Position numbers and translations under genes: made by a program
Shown: positions 7,760 to 17,436 of the stretch, piece by piece
Numbering within the stretch: the stretch's first letter is position 1
Layout: every line of letters starts with the position of its first letter
Assembly: GCF_017086365.1 (NCBI RefSeq)
Contig: NZ_CP070969.1
Location: 4,650,001 to 4,714,000 of the forward strand
Direction of reading: 5' to 3'
DNA: 64,000 nt
From: Paenibacillus tianjinensis
Lineage (GTDB): Bacteria; Bacillota; Bacilli; Paenibacillales; Paenibacillaceae
Notes under the pieces: model-generated
What the model saw: only the letters and a program-made list of their open reading frames with translations
Told to the model about the DNA's origin: nothing
Database searches by the model: none

Positions 7760-8875
7760 CTATTTTTTGCGTGTGGCTACAAGCCGCCGCAATTCGCTGA
7801 CGACCAGCGCGGCAGAATCTCTTTTGCCCAGACGCCTGGACGATTCTGCCATGCTGCTCCGCAGAGACTGCGACCCGATAATCTGCTGGACAGCCTCATG
7901 CAGCGCCTGCCCCGTTAAATCCTTCTCCAGCAGCACGACAGCCGCACCTTCCCGTTCCAGCTGCCTTGCATTCGCTTCCTGATGATTGTTCGTCACATTC
8001 GGGGACGGAATAAGGACGGAGGGAATGCCCAGTGCTGTGATCTCAGCCAGAAAAGAGGCGCCCGCCCGGTTCACAATCAGTGAGGTGCAGGCCAGAACCT
8101 CCGGCATATTGTGCACATATGGGAGAATATGCAGCCAGCTTGGTTCTCCTCCAAGCTTTTGGCGCAAGGTTTTGCGGGTTTCCTCGAAATAAGACTCGCC
8201 GGTTACATACACATAATGAACACCATTACCCTTACCCACAAATGGGGTCATTTCAATCATCGCCCGGTTAATGGCCTTGGCTCCGCCGCTGCCTCCAACC
8301 ACTAGTACTACTGTGCTCCCGTCCGGGATGCCAAGTGAGGCATAGCCGCGCTTCGGACTGGCGGCTGTCACTGTTGTAGCCCGGGGGTTACCGGTGTAAA
8401 TAACGTTTTTGCCGCTCGGAAAGGCTGATTCCGTGCCTTCGAAGCTTACTGCCACTGTATCGGCATAGCGGCTTAGAAACTTGTTGGTAAGACCGGGAAT
8501 GGCATTCTGCTCATGAATAAGTGTAGGAATTCCCAGACGGGAAGCTGCGTACACTACCGGTCCGCATACATACCCTCCGGTACCGATGACTACATCCGGT
8601 TTGAACTCTCTAAGCATTTCTTTAGAGGCTTTGACTCCCCTCAGAAAACGCATCACCGTTTTCACATTGTCCATAGAGAGCTTCCGGCGGAAGCCGGTAA
8701 TGTCGATGGCTTTAAAAGGAAGGTTCTCCTGCGCAACAAGCCTGCTCTCCAGACCGCGTTTACCGCCGATATAGAGAAAGGCTGATCCGCTTTCTTCTGC
8801 TTCCAGCTGCCTGGCGACGGCAACGGCGGGATAAATATGTCCCCCCGTACCTCCGCCGCTTAATACGATACGCAT
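7760..8875 (-). CDS. murG: Lipid II synthase MurG (UDP-GlcNAc transferase)
   Basis: Peripheral membrane GT-B glycosyltransferase that adds GlcNAc to lipid I to make lipid II on the inner leaflet. 371 aa. The N-terminal glycine-rich loop SGGGTGGHIYPAVAVA and the second G-loop VGGSGGAKAINRAM are present, as is the HEQNAIPGLTNK block and, in the C-terminal donor domain, NRAGASFLAEITALGIPSVLIPSP with the donor-contacting glutamate. I chose the ATG at 8875, six bases from GAGGTG, over a GTG at 8884. It starts 6 bp after the spoVE stop and is probably coupled to it. A 239-bp gap follows before murA. Confidence 0.97.
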   Translation of the reverse strand: MRIVLSGGGTGGHIYPAVAVARQLEAEESGSAFLYIGGKRGLESRLVAQENLPFKAIDITGFRRKLSMDNVKTVMRFLRGVKASKEMLREFKPDVVIGTGGYVCGPVVYAASRLGIPTLIHEQNAIPGLTNKFLSRYADTVAVSFEGTESAFPSGKNVIYTGNPRATTVTAASPKRGYASLGIPDGSTVVLVVGGSGGAKAINRAMIEMTPFVGKGNGVHYVYVTGESYFEETRKTLRQKLGGEPSWLHILPYVHNMPEVLACTSLIVNRAGASFLAEITALGIPSVLIPSPNVTNNHQEANARQLEREGAAVVLLEKDLTGQALHEAVQQIIGSQSLRSSMAESSRRLGKRDSAALVVSELRRLVATRKK

Positions 8876-8880
8876 GTCTT

Positions 8881-9978
8881 TCACCTCGCATAACGGGATA
8901 AATTCAGTAAAATGCCGAGAGCTGTAAGCATTAGGGTAAGTGATGAACCGCCGTAGCTGATCAGCGGAAGCGTAATGCCCGTAACCGGCATCAGGCCGAT
9001 CACTACACCGATGTTGATGATGACCTGAACGGCCACCATGCTGACAATTCCGACGGCCAGGTAGCTCCCAAACCGGTCAGGCAGGCTCATGGCAACCTTC
9101 ATCCCCCGCCAGATCAGAATCAGGAACAGGCTCAGCACTGCGAGCCCCCCGATGAACCCCAGCTCCTCAGCCAGGATGGAAAAAATAAAATCAGTCTGCG
9201 GCTCCGGTACATAGCTGTACTTCTGCCGGCTCATGCCCAGACCAAGGCCGCCAAGACCCCCGGGACCAATCGCATAGAGGGACTGGATAATCTGATAACC
9301 GGCGCCGAGCGGATCGGACCAGGGGTCCAGGAAGGCCGTGATCCGCTGCAGCCGGTAAGGGGCGGCGGCGACCAGGCCGGCAAATCCCGCGGCCCCAAGC
9401 GCCCCGAGCGAGAGCAGATGCTTCATCCGGGCCCCCGCCGTAAAGACCATCATCAGAGCCGCACCGAACATTACAGTACCTGTGCCGAGATCCGGCTGGA
9501 GCATGATCAGTGCAAACGCAGAACCGATCAAAGCAAGCGGAGGCAGCAGGCCGCGCGTGAAGGTGGAGATATCATATTCCTCCTTCCCCAGCCAGTTGGC
9601 AAGGAACAGAATCATCCCCATCTTCATGAATTCAGAGGGCTGAATACCGAAACTGCTGATTCCCAGCCAGCTGCGCGCCCCGCCCCGCACCACTCCGATG
9701 CCCGGCACCAATACCAGAACGAGCAGAATAAAACAGAGAATCAGCGCAGGTCTGGCGAATTTCTTCAGTACGATGTAATCCGTGTTAGCGGTAAAGAACA
9801 TCGCGCCTAAGCCTAGTCCGGCGAATAACAGCTGTCTTTTGACAAAATAAAACGAATCGCCATAATTGCGGAAGCCCAGAACCGATCCGGCGCTGTATAC
9901 CATTACCATGCCGATAACCAGCAAAGCAAGAATGGGAATCAGCAGCCAGATGTCAGGCGCATGACGCGTTTTGTTCAT
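8881..9978 (-). CDS. spoVE: SEDS peptidoglycan polymerase SpoVE/FtsW
   Basis: Polytopic SEDS-family glycosyltransferase that polymerises lipid II. 365 aa with about ten hydrophobic segments. SEDS signatures are visible: GIGVVRGGARSWL, the GIQPSEFMKMGMILFLANWL block and, near the end, TGITLPLISYGGSSL. Its position between murD and murG matches spoVE of B. subtilis, which works with SpoVD in spore cortex synthesis. I cannot exclude that it serves as the vegetative FtsW here, since no second copy is visible in the window. ATG at 9978 with GAGGTG eight bases upstream; a GTG at 9987 overlaps the ribosome-binding site and is unlikely. Confidence 0.9.
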   Translation of the reverse strand: MNKTRHAPDIWLLIPILALLVIGMVMVYSAGSVLGFRNYGDSFYFVKRQLLFAGLGLGAMFFTANTDYIVLKKFARPALILCFILLVLVLVPGIGVVRGGARSWLGISSFGIQPSEFMKMGMILFLANWLGKEEYDISTFTRGLLPPLALIGSAFALIMLQPDLGTGTVMFGAALMMVFTAGARMKHLLSLGALGAAGFAGLVAAAPYRLQRITAFLDPWSDPLGAGYQIIQSLYAIGPGGLGGLGLGMSRQKYSYVPEPQTDFIFSILAEELGFIGGLAVLSLFLILIWRGMKVAMSLPDRFGSYLAVGIVSMVAVQVIINIGVVIGLMPVTGITLPLISYGGSSLTLMLTALGILLNLSRYAR

Positions 9979-10002
9979 CAGGAGCACACCTCTTGCATCC
10001 GT

Positions 10003-10028
10003 AGTAGGGGCTTATCCACCCCCCTACT
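10003..10028 (-). other. Hairpin between murD and spoVE
   Basis: Perfect 8-bp inverted repeat AGTAGGGG (10003-10010) and CCCCTACT (10021-10028) with a 10-base loop, beginning at the murD stop. No T-run follows. It is a likely stability or processing element in the operon transcript rather than a terminator. Confidence 0.45.
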
Positions 10029-11446
10029 TAAAGGTTATGCACCGCCTCTTTAAAAATACGCCCGCGTTCCTCGTAGGAGGTAAACATATCCCAGCTGGCA
10101 CAGGCAGGAGACAGGAGAACAACATCTCCCGCTTCCGCAATGGCGGAAGCCTCCCGCACAGCTTCTTGAAGCACGGCGGCGGCACTCTCCCCATTATCGA
10201 CCGAGATTACATGCTTTACTCCTGCCAGGCTGGCGACCTTTGCCAGCTTGTCCTTTGTCTCTCCCAGCAGAACTACACCTTTCACCCCGCCGAGGACAGG
10301 CAGCAGCTCCATATAATCGGAACCGCGGTCGAGGCCTCCTGCAATCAGTACTACCGGCTGTTTAAAGGAGCCCAGAGCCATCGTAGTCGCCTTAGAGTTG
10401 GTAGCTTTGGAGTTATTGAAATAAGCTGCCCCGGCCTTATCCGCCACATATTCCAGCCGGTGCTCGACTCCGCGGAAGGAGGCCAACACCTCGCCTAACA
10501 CTGCAGGATCAGCTCCTGCAGCAATGGCAATACCGCAGGCAGCCAGTGCATTCTCCACGTTGAAGCGGCCCGGCAAGCCAATAGTATCTACTTTGGCAAT
10601 CTCTGTCTCGCTTTCTGAATAATCACGGTAGATAATAACCCGCTCCAGGTCATCCTCGGTATCCGGAACATAAGAGGGCCGGACAAAGATACCCTGGACC
10701 AGTTCCTCTGTCATGGAGAAGGGAAGGATGCCTGCTTTGATATAAGGAACCAGCTCACGGCAGATCGGATCATCCCAGTTTAGCACCGCAGTATCACTTG
10801 GCCCCTGATTGGCAAACAGTTTGGCTTTGGAGGCCACATAATCCTCCATGCCGCCATGATAGTCCAAATGGGTCTCGGCCACATTCAGCAGTGCTCCTAC
10901 CTTAGGTCGGAAAGTCTCGGTTCCTTTGAGCTGAAAGCTGCTTAGCTCTACCACCATCCAGTTGTCCTCATCCGCTTCCTGCGCGGCCTGACAGAGCGGC
11001 GTACCGATATTGCCGGCGACAATCGGTCTCATTCCGGCCGCATCGAGCATACGCCCGACCCAAGTAGTTGTAGTCGTCTTACCGTTTGACCCGGTGATGC
11101 CGATCATCGGTGCCGCACATATACGGTAAGCTACCTCTACCTCGGTCACAACTTCAATGCCAAGCTCCAGCGCTTTTTGTACAGGTGGTACCGAATACGG
11201 GATACCCGGATTTTTAACTACAAGACTCACACCTTCATGAATCAGTCCATCCGGATGCCCGCCGCATATAACAGAAATTCCCAAAGATTCCAGTTCGGAA
11301 GCTTCGGGACTTTGATCTCTTTCCTTTTTATCATTGACCGTTACAACCGCGCCGCGTTCATGCAGCACCTTGGCCACCTGGACGCCGCTTTTCGCGAGCC
11401 CCAGGACGACCACTTGCTTACCCCGGTATTCATCTGGATGCTTCAT
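10028..11446 (-). CDS. murD: UDP-MurNAc-L-alanine--D-glutamate ligase MurD
   Basis: ATP-dependent amide ligase adding D-glutamate to UDP-MurNAc-L-Ala. 472 aa. The N-terminal substrate domain has VVLGLAKSGVQVAKVL; the central ATPase domain carries the P-loop ITGSNGKTTTTTWVGRML and ELSSFQL, with NVAETHLDYHGGMEDYVASK carrying the conserved histidine; the C-terminal Mur ligase domain has HRLEYVADKAGAAYFNNSKATN and LIAGGLDRGSDY. It starts four bases after the mraY stop codon begins (three-base gap), so translation is probably coupled. The ribosome-binding site (AAGGA) is short and close, but no better start is visible. Confidence 0.97.
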   Translation of the reverse strand: MKHPDEYRGKQVVVLGLAKSGVQVAKVLHERGAVVTVNDKKERDQSPEASELESLGISVICGGHPDGLIHEGVSLVVKNPGIPYSVPPVQKALELGIEVVTEVEVAYRICAAPMIGITGSNGKTTTTTWVGRMLDAAGMRPIVAGNIGTPLCQAAQEADEDNWMVVELSSFQLKGTETFRPKVGALLNVAETHLDYHGGMEDYVASKAKLFANQGPSDTAVLNWDDPICRELVPYIKAGILPFSMTEELVQGIFVRPSYVPDTEDDLERVIIYRDYSESETEIAKVDTIGLPGRFNVENALAACGIAIAAGADPAVLGEVLASFRGVEHRLEYVADKAGAAYFNNSKATNSKATTMALGSFKQPVVLIAGGLDRGSDYMELLPVLGGVKGVVLLGETKDKLAKVASLAGVKHVISVDNGESAAAVLQEAVREASAIAEAGDVVLLSPACASWDMFTSYEERGRIFKEAVHNL

Positions 11447-11449
11447 TCC

Positions 11450-12415
11450 TTACAACCCCTTGCTCAAGATTAGTCCCACTGCCGCCAGCACCAGACTTAC
11501 CGCCCAAAATGTGGTGACGACTCTCCATTCCGACCATCCGCCCAGCTCAAAGTGATGATGAATCGGGCTCATTCTGAAAATGCGCTTGCCGCGCGTCTTA
11601 AATGAGGCCACCTGCAGAACAACAGACAGCATCTCAATAACAAACACGCCGCCGATTACCACAAAGAGCAGCTCACTTTTGGTCACAATGGCAATTGCCC
11701 CAATCGCCCCGCCGATACCGAAGGAACCGAAATCCCCCATAAATACTTTGGCCGGGTGTGCATTGAACACAAGAAAGCCGAGTACTGCACCAATCATCGC
11801 CGCTGCGCATACCCCTGCTGCAATCGATGTAGCCTGCATGGCCACTACGGCAAAAGCGGCAAGTGCAATGGCACTCACACCGGACAGCAATCCGTCTACG
11901 CCATCTGTAAAATTCACGGCGTTCGTGACCGCCATCATCATGATCACAATGAACGGATAGTAGAACCACCCGCCCCAGTCAAAGCTGATGTCTGTCCCTG
12001 GAATGCTAATTCCGGTATTGTGGCCGGCATTATTCAGCAGGATACATAGCACGATGCCCACCAGGAGTTGACCCGCCAGCTTCTGGCGAGCGGTAAGTCC
12101 GAGTGAACGTTTAAAGGCAATCTTAATATAGTCATCCAGAAACCCGATCAGCCCGTAGCCGAGCGTAGCCACCAGAAGGACATAAAAGTCCGAATTCACC
12201 ACGGAAAATTTCAAAAAAGATAACGTGAACGCCACCATGATGATAATTCCGCCCATTGTAGGCGTGCCCGCTTTTTTCAAGTGGGATTGCGGTCCGTCGT
12301 CACGTACTTGCTGTCCGAATTTCATCCTGCGCAGCAGCGGAATGATGAGCGGAGCGGCAATGACCGCAAGGATAAAAGATACAGCAATTGTCAGCAGCAG
12401 AAGTTGATAATCCAT
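11450..12415 (-). CDS. mraY: Phospho-N-acetylmuramoyl-pentapeptide transferase MraY
   Basis: Integral membrane enzyme that transfers phospho-MurNAc-pentapeptide to undecaprenyl phosphate, giving lipid I. 321 aa, about ten membrane segments. Signatures: QVRDDGPQSHLKKAGTPTMGG near the N-terminus, FLDDYIKI with the metal-binding aspartate pair, NAVNFTDGVDGLLSG, FNAHPAKVFMGDFGSFGIGG, and MSPIHHHFEL at the C-terminal loop. GGAGGGGGTG precedes the ATG. It lies 21 bp after murF and abuts murD. Confidence 0.98.
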   Translation of the reverse strand: MDYQLLLLTIAVSFILAVIAAPLIIPLLRRMKFGQQVRDDGPQSHLKKAGTPTMGGIIIMVAFTLSFLKFSVVNSDFYVLLVATLGYGLIGFLDDYIKIAFKRSLGLTARQKLAGQLLVGIVLCILLNNAGHNTGISIPGTDISFDWGGWFYYPFIVIMMMAVTNAVNFTDGVDGLLSGVSAIALAAFAVVAMQATSIAAGVCAAAMIGAVLGFLVFNAHPAKVFMGDFGSFGIGGAIGAIAIVTKSELLFVVIGGVFVIEMLSVVLQVASFKTRGKRIFRMSPIHHHFELGGWSEWRVVTTFWAVSLVLAAVGLILSKGL

Positions 12416-12436
12416 GGGTACACCCCCTCCATTAAT

Positions 12437-13846
12437 TTAGGTCTGATTAAAATGTTCATTCAGGCTGTGCAGCACCTCTTCCAGGCGCATCCCCCTGGAG
12501 GCTTTGAACAGCACAATATCCTTGGTACTGCATTTGCTGTTCAGGACCGAAGACAGCTCTGCCTTGTCTGTAAAGGCAAACACCCGTTCAGGACCGAATT
12601 TCTCCGTTGCGGCCTCAGCTAACCGGGCAGCAAGCGGACCATAGGCAAACACCAGATCGGTTAATGCCGGGTCAAGATATTCACCGATTTCCCGGTGGAA
12701 ATCCACTTCCTCCGGACCCAGTTCCAGCATGTCCCCCAGCACAGCGATCCGGCTGCCGCCGGTTTTCATAGACTGCAGCACATCAATCGCCGCTTTCATG
12801 GAGGTTGGACTTGCATTATAGGCATCATTCAGCAGTGTCAGGCCGGATGCGGTCATCATCACTTCAATCCGCATGCCGGTCAACTTGAGCCGTTTCAGCC
12901 CCTCTTCGATGTTTGCCTCGGTTACCCCATAATGGCGGGCAACTGCCAGTGCGGCCAACGCGTTGATGACATTATGGCGTCCGGGAAGCGGCAGTGTAAA
13001 GGCACGCTCCTCAGCAAGATAGCGGGTTGTAAACGTCATTCCTCCGGGATGCGTCATCATCCCTGTAGGATAATTATCGTTATCTGCACTCAAACCGAAA
13101 CGTAGCGTCTGCATATGTGCAGGGGCATGGAAAGAAGGCTCAGCCATCACTTCCGCGAGTAAAGGTTCATCGCCGTTGTAGATAAGCAGTCCTCCCGGCT
13201 TTAGCCCTTCGGCGATTTCCAGCTTAGCCCGGGCAATTTCCTTACGCGAGCCAAGCTGCAGCAGATGCGATTCGCCTATGTTGGTGATAACCGCTACATC
13301 AGGAGCAGCAAGCGAAGCGAGTAGGGCAATTTCCCCCCGGGAGCTCATGCCCATCTCCAGAATAGCAATTTCTGTGTTCTCGCTCATCGAGAGTACAGTA
13401 AGCGGCAAGCCGATATGATTATTGAAATTCCCCTGGGTTTTATGAACCTTATACTGGCCCTCCAAAAGAGCAGTAATCATATCCTTCGTTGTCGTTTTGC
13501 CGTTGCTGCCCGTGATCGCCACAACCTGCGGGGCTGCTTCACTTAAATATGCGGCAGCCAGCTTTTGCAGCGCAGCCAGCGTATCCTCAACCAGAATGAC
13601 AGCACCGCCTTCCGGTGCAGGTCCCTTGTCTTGCTGCCACAACGTGGCAGCAGCTCCGGCAGCCAAAGCCGCAGCACTGTAATGATGCCCGTCAAAGTTG
13701 TCTCCGGCCAGCGGGACAAACAGACAACCTGTCGTAATTTTACGTGAGTCGGTAACGACCCCAGCAATCTCCATATCCGTATCTACAGCGGAAACCAGTT
13801 CTCCTCCGCACATGGCAGCGATTCTTTGCAGCGTTCTTGTAATCAA
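12437..13846 (-). CDS. murF: UDP-MurNAc-tripeptide--D-alanyl-D-alanine ligase MurF
   Basis: Adds D-Ala-D-Ala to the UDP-MurNAc-tripeptide. 469 aa. The ATP-binding loop AITGSNGKTTTKDMITALL is at about residues 110-128; NIGESHLLQLGSRKEIARAK and LNDAYNASPTSMKAAIDVL are further family blocks, and AVLGDMLELG is in the C-terminal domain. The start is a TTG whose bases overlap the murE stop (TTGA), a typical translational-coupling junction, with AAGGGG nine bases upstream. Confidence 0.97.
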   Translation of the reverse strand: MITRTLQRIAAMCGGELVSAVDTDMEIAGVVTDSRKITTGCLFVPLAGDNFDGHHYSAAALAAGAAATLWQQDKGPAPEGGAVILVEDTLAALQKLAAAYLSEAAPQVVAITGSNGKTTTKDMITALLEGQYKVHKTQGNFNNHIGLPLTVLSMSENTEIAILEMGMSSRGEIALLASLAAPDVAVITNIGESHLLQLGSRKEIARAKLEIAEGLKPGGLLIYNGDEPLLAEVMAEPSFHAPAHMQTLRFGLSADNDNYPTGMMTHPGGMTFTTRYLAEERAFTLPLPGRHNVINALAALAVARHYGVTEANIEEGLKRLKLTGMRIEVMMTASGLTLLNDAYNASPTSMKAAIDVLQSMKTGGSRIAVLGDMLELGPEEVDFHREIGEYLDPALTDLVFAYGPLAARLAEAATEKFGPERVFAFTDKAELSSVLNSKCSTKDIVLFKASRGMRLEEVLHSLNEHFNQT

Positions 13847-15330
13847 TAGCTTCGGCCCCTTATAACATCTTTGGCAACAAGACGGTCATCGAAATCATGA
13901 ACCACTCCGCCAATCAGCTGATAGGTCTCATGACCTTTCCCCGCAATCAATACTACATCTCCGGGGCTTGCCATTTCAATAGCTTTTGTGATCGCCTCCC
14001 GGCGGTCCGGTATCATCTCATAGCTGTCCTGTTCCACACCGTCTTCTGTCAGCCCGGCCTCGATATCCTGCAGAATCAAGAGCGGATCCTCCGTCCGGGG
14101 ATTATCGGAAGTAACAAAGACATGATCGCTGTACTTCGCGGCAATCTTGCCCATGAGCGGACGTTTGGTCTTATCCCTGTCTCCGCCGCATCCGAACACA
14201 GTCAGCACCTTCCCGCCGGCAAATTCGCAGACCGCTCTCAGTACGTTCTCCAGGCCATCCGGTGTATGGGCATAGTCTACAATCACTGCATAATCCTGGC
14301 CTGCATCGACAGACTCCACACGTCCATCCACACCGGCTACAGATTCCAGACTGGTCTTGATCTCTTCCAGCGGAACATCTTCAAGCAGTGCAGCTGTAAT
14401 GGCAGCAAGAGCATTGTAGACATTAAACTTACCGACCATACGCAGTGAAATGTCAGTCTCTCCCTTAAACGTATCCACATGGAAAAAAGTTCCCTTTGAC
14501 GTGATCGATATCTGCGAAGCTCTAACATTCGCTTTGCTGTCAATACCGTATGTAATCACTTCTGCTGCGGTTTGGGCGGCAAAATAAGCGGCCGCCTCAT
14601 CATCGGCATTCAGCACGGCATATTTGCGTTCTTCTTTCCATGGCGAAATCACATTTCCAAGACGTGAGAAGAACAGCCCTTTTGCTGCGCGGTACTCCTC
14701 CATCGTATGATGGTAATCCAGGTGGTCCTGGGTTAAATTCGTGAAAATAGCGGTGCGGTAATCCGTACCTTTTACCCGTCCCTGATGGAGCGCATGGGAA
14801 GATACTTCCATTACACAGCATTCCACACCCTTCAGAGCCATATCATTCAGCGTACGCTGAAGCTCAAGCGATTCTTGTGTAGTACCTGACGCCGTATAGG
14901 TCTGGCCGTCATAACGCAGCTGGATCGTACCGATCAGCCCTGTCTTTACCCCATGATCCGTCAAAATCCGTTCGATCAGATAGGTGGTCGTTGTTTTACC
15001 ATTCGTTCCGGTCACACCAATCATCTTCATCCGGTTGCTTGGTGAGCCAAAGAAGGCATTGGACAATACGGACATCGCAAACCGGCAGTCATCTACGATT
15101 AGCTGGGGCAGATCTATGTCCAGCTTCCGTTCGCAGACAAGAGCAGAAGCGCCGTTTGCCGCCGCCTGCGGTGCGAATTCGTGACCATCCACCGTAAAAC
15201 CCGGGAGACAGATAAACAGGTCACCCGGTTTAACTTTCCGGGAATCCGCCTGAATATCTGAAATCTCAGTTTCTCCTTCCCCGTACAAGCGCGAAGCCGC
15301 GAGACAAGAAGATAATTCTTTAATTTTCAT
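13843..15330 (-). CDS. murE: UDP-MurNAc-tripeptide synthetase MurE
   Basis: Adds the third residue of the stem peptide; the DNPRTEDP motif in the C-terminal domain is the signature of enzymes that use meso-diaminopimelate, so this cell wall is expected to be mDAP-type. 495 aa. P-loop GVTGTNGKTTTTYLIERIL, the ASGTTQESLELQ substrate block, NLTQDHLDYHHTMEEY, and DYAHTPDGLENVL are present. The frame runs up to an ATG at 15384 inside the end of spoVD, but that lacks a ribosome-binding site; the ATG at 15330 has GAGGG seven bases upstream and starts MKIKELSS, as in relatives. Confidence 0.97.
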   Translation of the reverse strand: MKIKELSSCLAASRLYGEGETEISDIQADSRKVKPGDLFICLPGFTVDGHEFAPQAAANGASALVCERKLDIDLPQLIVDDCRFAMSVLSNAFFGSPSNRMKMIGVTGTNGKTTTTYLIERILTDHGVKTGLIGTIQLRYDGQTYTASGTTQESLELQRTLNDMALKGVECCVMEVSSHALHQGRVKGTDYRTAIFTNLTQDHLDYHHTMEEYRAAKGLFFSRLGNVISPWKEERKYAVLNADDEAAAYFAAQTAAEVITYGIDSKANVRASQISITSKGTFFHVDTFKGETDISLRMVGKFNVYNALAAITAALLEDVPLEEIKTSLESVAGVDGRVESVDAGQDYAVIVDYAHTPDGLENVLRAVCEFAGGKVLTVFGCGGDRDKTKRPLMGKIAAKYSDHVFVTSDNPRTEDPLLILQDIEAGLTEDGVEQDSYEMIPDRREAITKAIEMASPGDVVLIAGKGHETYQLIGGVVHDFDDRLVAKDVIRGRSY

Positions 15331-15380
15331 AACTAATCCCTCACTCTGCAATTTCGGATAAGAAGATATACTTACTACTA

Positions 15381-17306
15381 TCATTCACTGGAAGTACCCA
15401 TATAAATCCTGATGGTTGAACCCTGTTCAACTCTTGCCCCAGGCTTGGGAGCCTGATTAATTACAGTATTGCCAGTCCCGGAACGGGCAAGCGTAAAGTT
15501 CATATTCAGATCCTCATAAATATCCTGTACTGTCGCACCTGTAAGATCAGGAACCGTAACAATCGGAGTTTCTCCGTATTTATAGGTTTTGGGAAGCTGG
15601 TCTTTCCGCTCCGGCACCTTTAAATAATGCAGGGAATCCTCCAGGATGTTCTGTACGATCGGAGCGGCTACTACGCCCCCGAACTGTATTCCTTTGGGAT
15701 TATCAACCGCGGTGTATACTACGATCTGCGGATCATCCGCAGGCGCAAAGCCGACAAAAGAAACAATGTGCTCCGTCGGAGAATAACGGCCGTTGATCAC
15801 TTTTTGTGCCGTCCCCGTCTTACCTCCCACCCGGTAGCCGTCAATGAATGCCGGCCGCCCGGTGCCTTTGGCAACCACGCTCTCGAGGGCAGCCCGCACT
15901 TTCTTCGACGTTTCTTCCGAAATCACTTGCCGTACTTCCTTAGACTGAACCTCAGATACGGTCTCACCCGTTTCCGGATTGATCCAGGCCTTGGCGACAT
16001 GGGGGGTAAACAGTTTGCCGCCGTTAATGGCTGCCGACACTGCTGCAATCTGCTGAATCGGTGTAACCGAGACCCCTTGGCCAAAAGCAGTAGTTGCCAG
16101 CTCCACCGGCCCGACCTGGGAAGGCTTGAACAGGATTCCGCTCGCTTCTCCGTTCAAATCAATACCTGTCTTCGTTCCGAAGCCGAAATCACGGATATAT
16201 TTGAACAAGGTATCTTTACCCAGCCGCTGCCCCAGTGCCACAAAACCGGGGTTGCATGAATTTTCGACCACTTCAAGGAAGGTCTGGCTGCCATGGCCGC
16301 CCTTTTTCCAGCAGCGCAGCTTCGCACCTCCGACCTCAATATATCCCGGATCAAAGAAGTGCTCATTCTGCAAATCAACTTTATTCTCTTCCAGCGCAGC
16401 AGCCAAGGTAATAATCTTGAACGTTGACCCCGGCTCATAAGTCATCCATATCGGAAGATTGCGGTTATAGACCGCTGCATCATATTCCTTGTAAGCGCCA
16501 GGTTCATAACCCGGCCTGCTGGCCATGGCCAGAATTTCGCCGTTCTTCGGATTCATCGCGATTGACCAGGCGCCTTGTGCCTGATACTTGACCATTGCCT
16601 GATCGAGCTCGCGTTCCATGATCGATTGAATTTGCTTATCAATCGTCAGCTGCAGGCTGAGGCCTTCCTGAGGTTCGGAATATTTCTCTGAGGAGCCTGG
16701 CATTAGCCGTCCGCCCGCATCGGATAAATACGACACATTGCCTTCTATTCCTTTTAGCAGCTTATCGTATATGCTTTCTACTCCGGTAATCCCCTGATTA
16801 TCAATCCCGGTGAACCCGAGAATATGTGCTGCCAAATCTCCGAAGGGATAGTAACGCTTGTTGTCCTCAGCCACAACGATGCCCGGCAGCTGCAAATCAC
16901 GGATGCTCGCGGCAAGCTCCATCGTAATTTTGCGGCCGCCGGGCTGTAGCTTCACCGACATCTCCCGTTTAGACATTAAAGCGACCAGCTTCTCTTCGGT
17001 CATGCCAAGAAGCGGAGCCAGCTGCTGTGCCGTCTTTTGCTTATCCTTCACTTGTACGGGAACAGCATAAACCGTAGGCGAGCTGACATTGTAGGCCAGC
17101 GCGACGCCTTCGCGGTCCAATATTTCACCGCGCTTTGCGGTATATGGAATATTACGACGCCACGACTCCTCCGCCTTAGCGCTAAGCTTCTCACCTTGAT
17201 AGAGCTGCACATAGGCAAGACGTACGGCCAGCGAACCGAACAACACAGCCAGTCCCAGCAGTGTCCACAGCATTCTCCGCCGAGTTACGACTTTCGAAAC
17301 CTTCAT
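15381..17306 (-). CDS. spoVD: Sporulation-specific penicillin-binding protein SpoVD
   Basis: Class B PBP (transpeptidase) for spore cortex cross-linking, partner of SpoVE. 641 aa from the ATG at 17306, which has GGGGAG six bases upstream; the frame is open to 17369 but without a good site. One membrane anchor (MLWTLLGLAVLFGSLAVRLAYV, about residues 12-33), a PBP dimerisation domain, the catalytic STFK serine at about residue 294, NSCN as the SxN motif, KTGTAQ, and one C-terminal PASTA domain (VPDLTGATVQDIYEDLN). B. subtilis SpoVD likewise has one PASTA domain. It follows pbpB with a 130-bp gap that could hold a separate sporulation promoter, though I could not pick a clear one. Confidence 0.94.
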   Translation of the reverse strand: MKVSKVVTRRRMLWTLLGLAVLFGSLAVRLAYVQLYQGEKLSAKAEESWRRNIPYTAKRGEILDREGVALAYNVSSPTVYAVPVQVKDKQKTAQQLAPLLGMTEEKLVALMSKREMSVKLQPGGRKITMELAASIRDLQLPGIVVAEDNKRYYPFGDLAAHILGFTGIDNQGITGVESIYDKLLKGIEGNVSYLSDAGGRLMPGSSEKYSEPQEGLSLQLTIDKQIQSIMERELDQAMVKYQAQGAWSIAMNPKNGEILAMASRPGYEPGAYKEYDAAVYNRNLPIWMTYEPGSTFKIITLAAALEENKVDLQNEHFFDPGYIEVGGAKLRCWKKGGHGSQTFLEVVENSCNPGFVALGQRLGKDTLFKYIRDFGFGTKTGIDLNGEASGILFKPSQVGPVELATTAFGQGVSVTPIQQIAAVSAAINGGKLFTPHVAKAWINPETGETVSEVQSKEVRQVISEETSKKVRAALESVVAKGTGRPAFIDGYRVGGKTGTAQKVINGRYSPTEHIVSFVGFAPADDPQIVVYTAVDNPKGIQFGGVVAAPIVQNILEDSLHYLKVPERKDQLPKTYKYGETPIVTVPDLTGATVQDIYEDLNMNFTLARSGTGNTVINQAPKPGARVEQGSTIRIYMGTSSE

Positions 17307-17436
17307 TCCGTTCTCCCCGCTTTCGCTCGTATAGACATGATCTCTTATCTTCATGACTATTCGGGACAAACAGGGCTTAGAACAAGCCTCACGAAACTGT
17401 AAGAATTACTATAGATTAAATTTTGTACTTTTTATG

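Noticed and set aside
10012..10020. DnaA-box-like TTATCCACC
   Set aside because: A single imperfect copy inside a hairpin loop between murD and spoVE, with no cluster or A+T-rich unwinding region.
15331..15384. Start of murE at the ATG overlapping the spoVD stop
   Set aside because: The ATGA overlap is tempting, but there is no ribosome-binding site and the encoded residues are not part of the MurE family; the ATG at 15330 has one.
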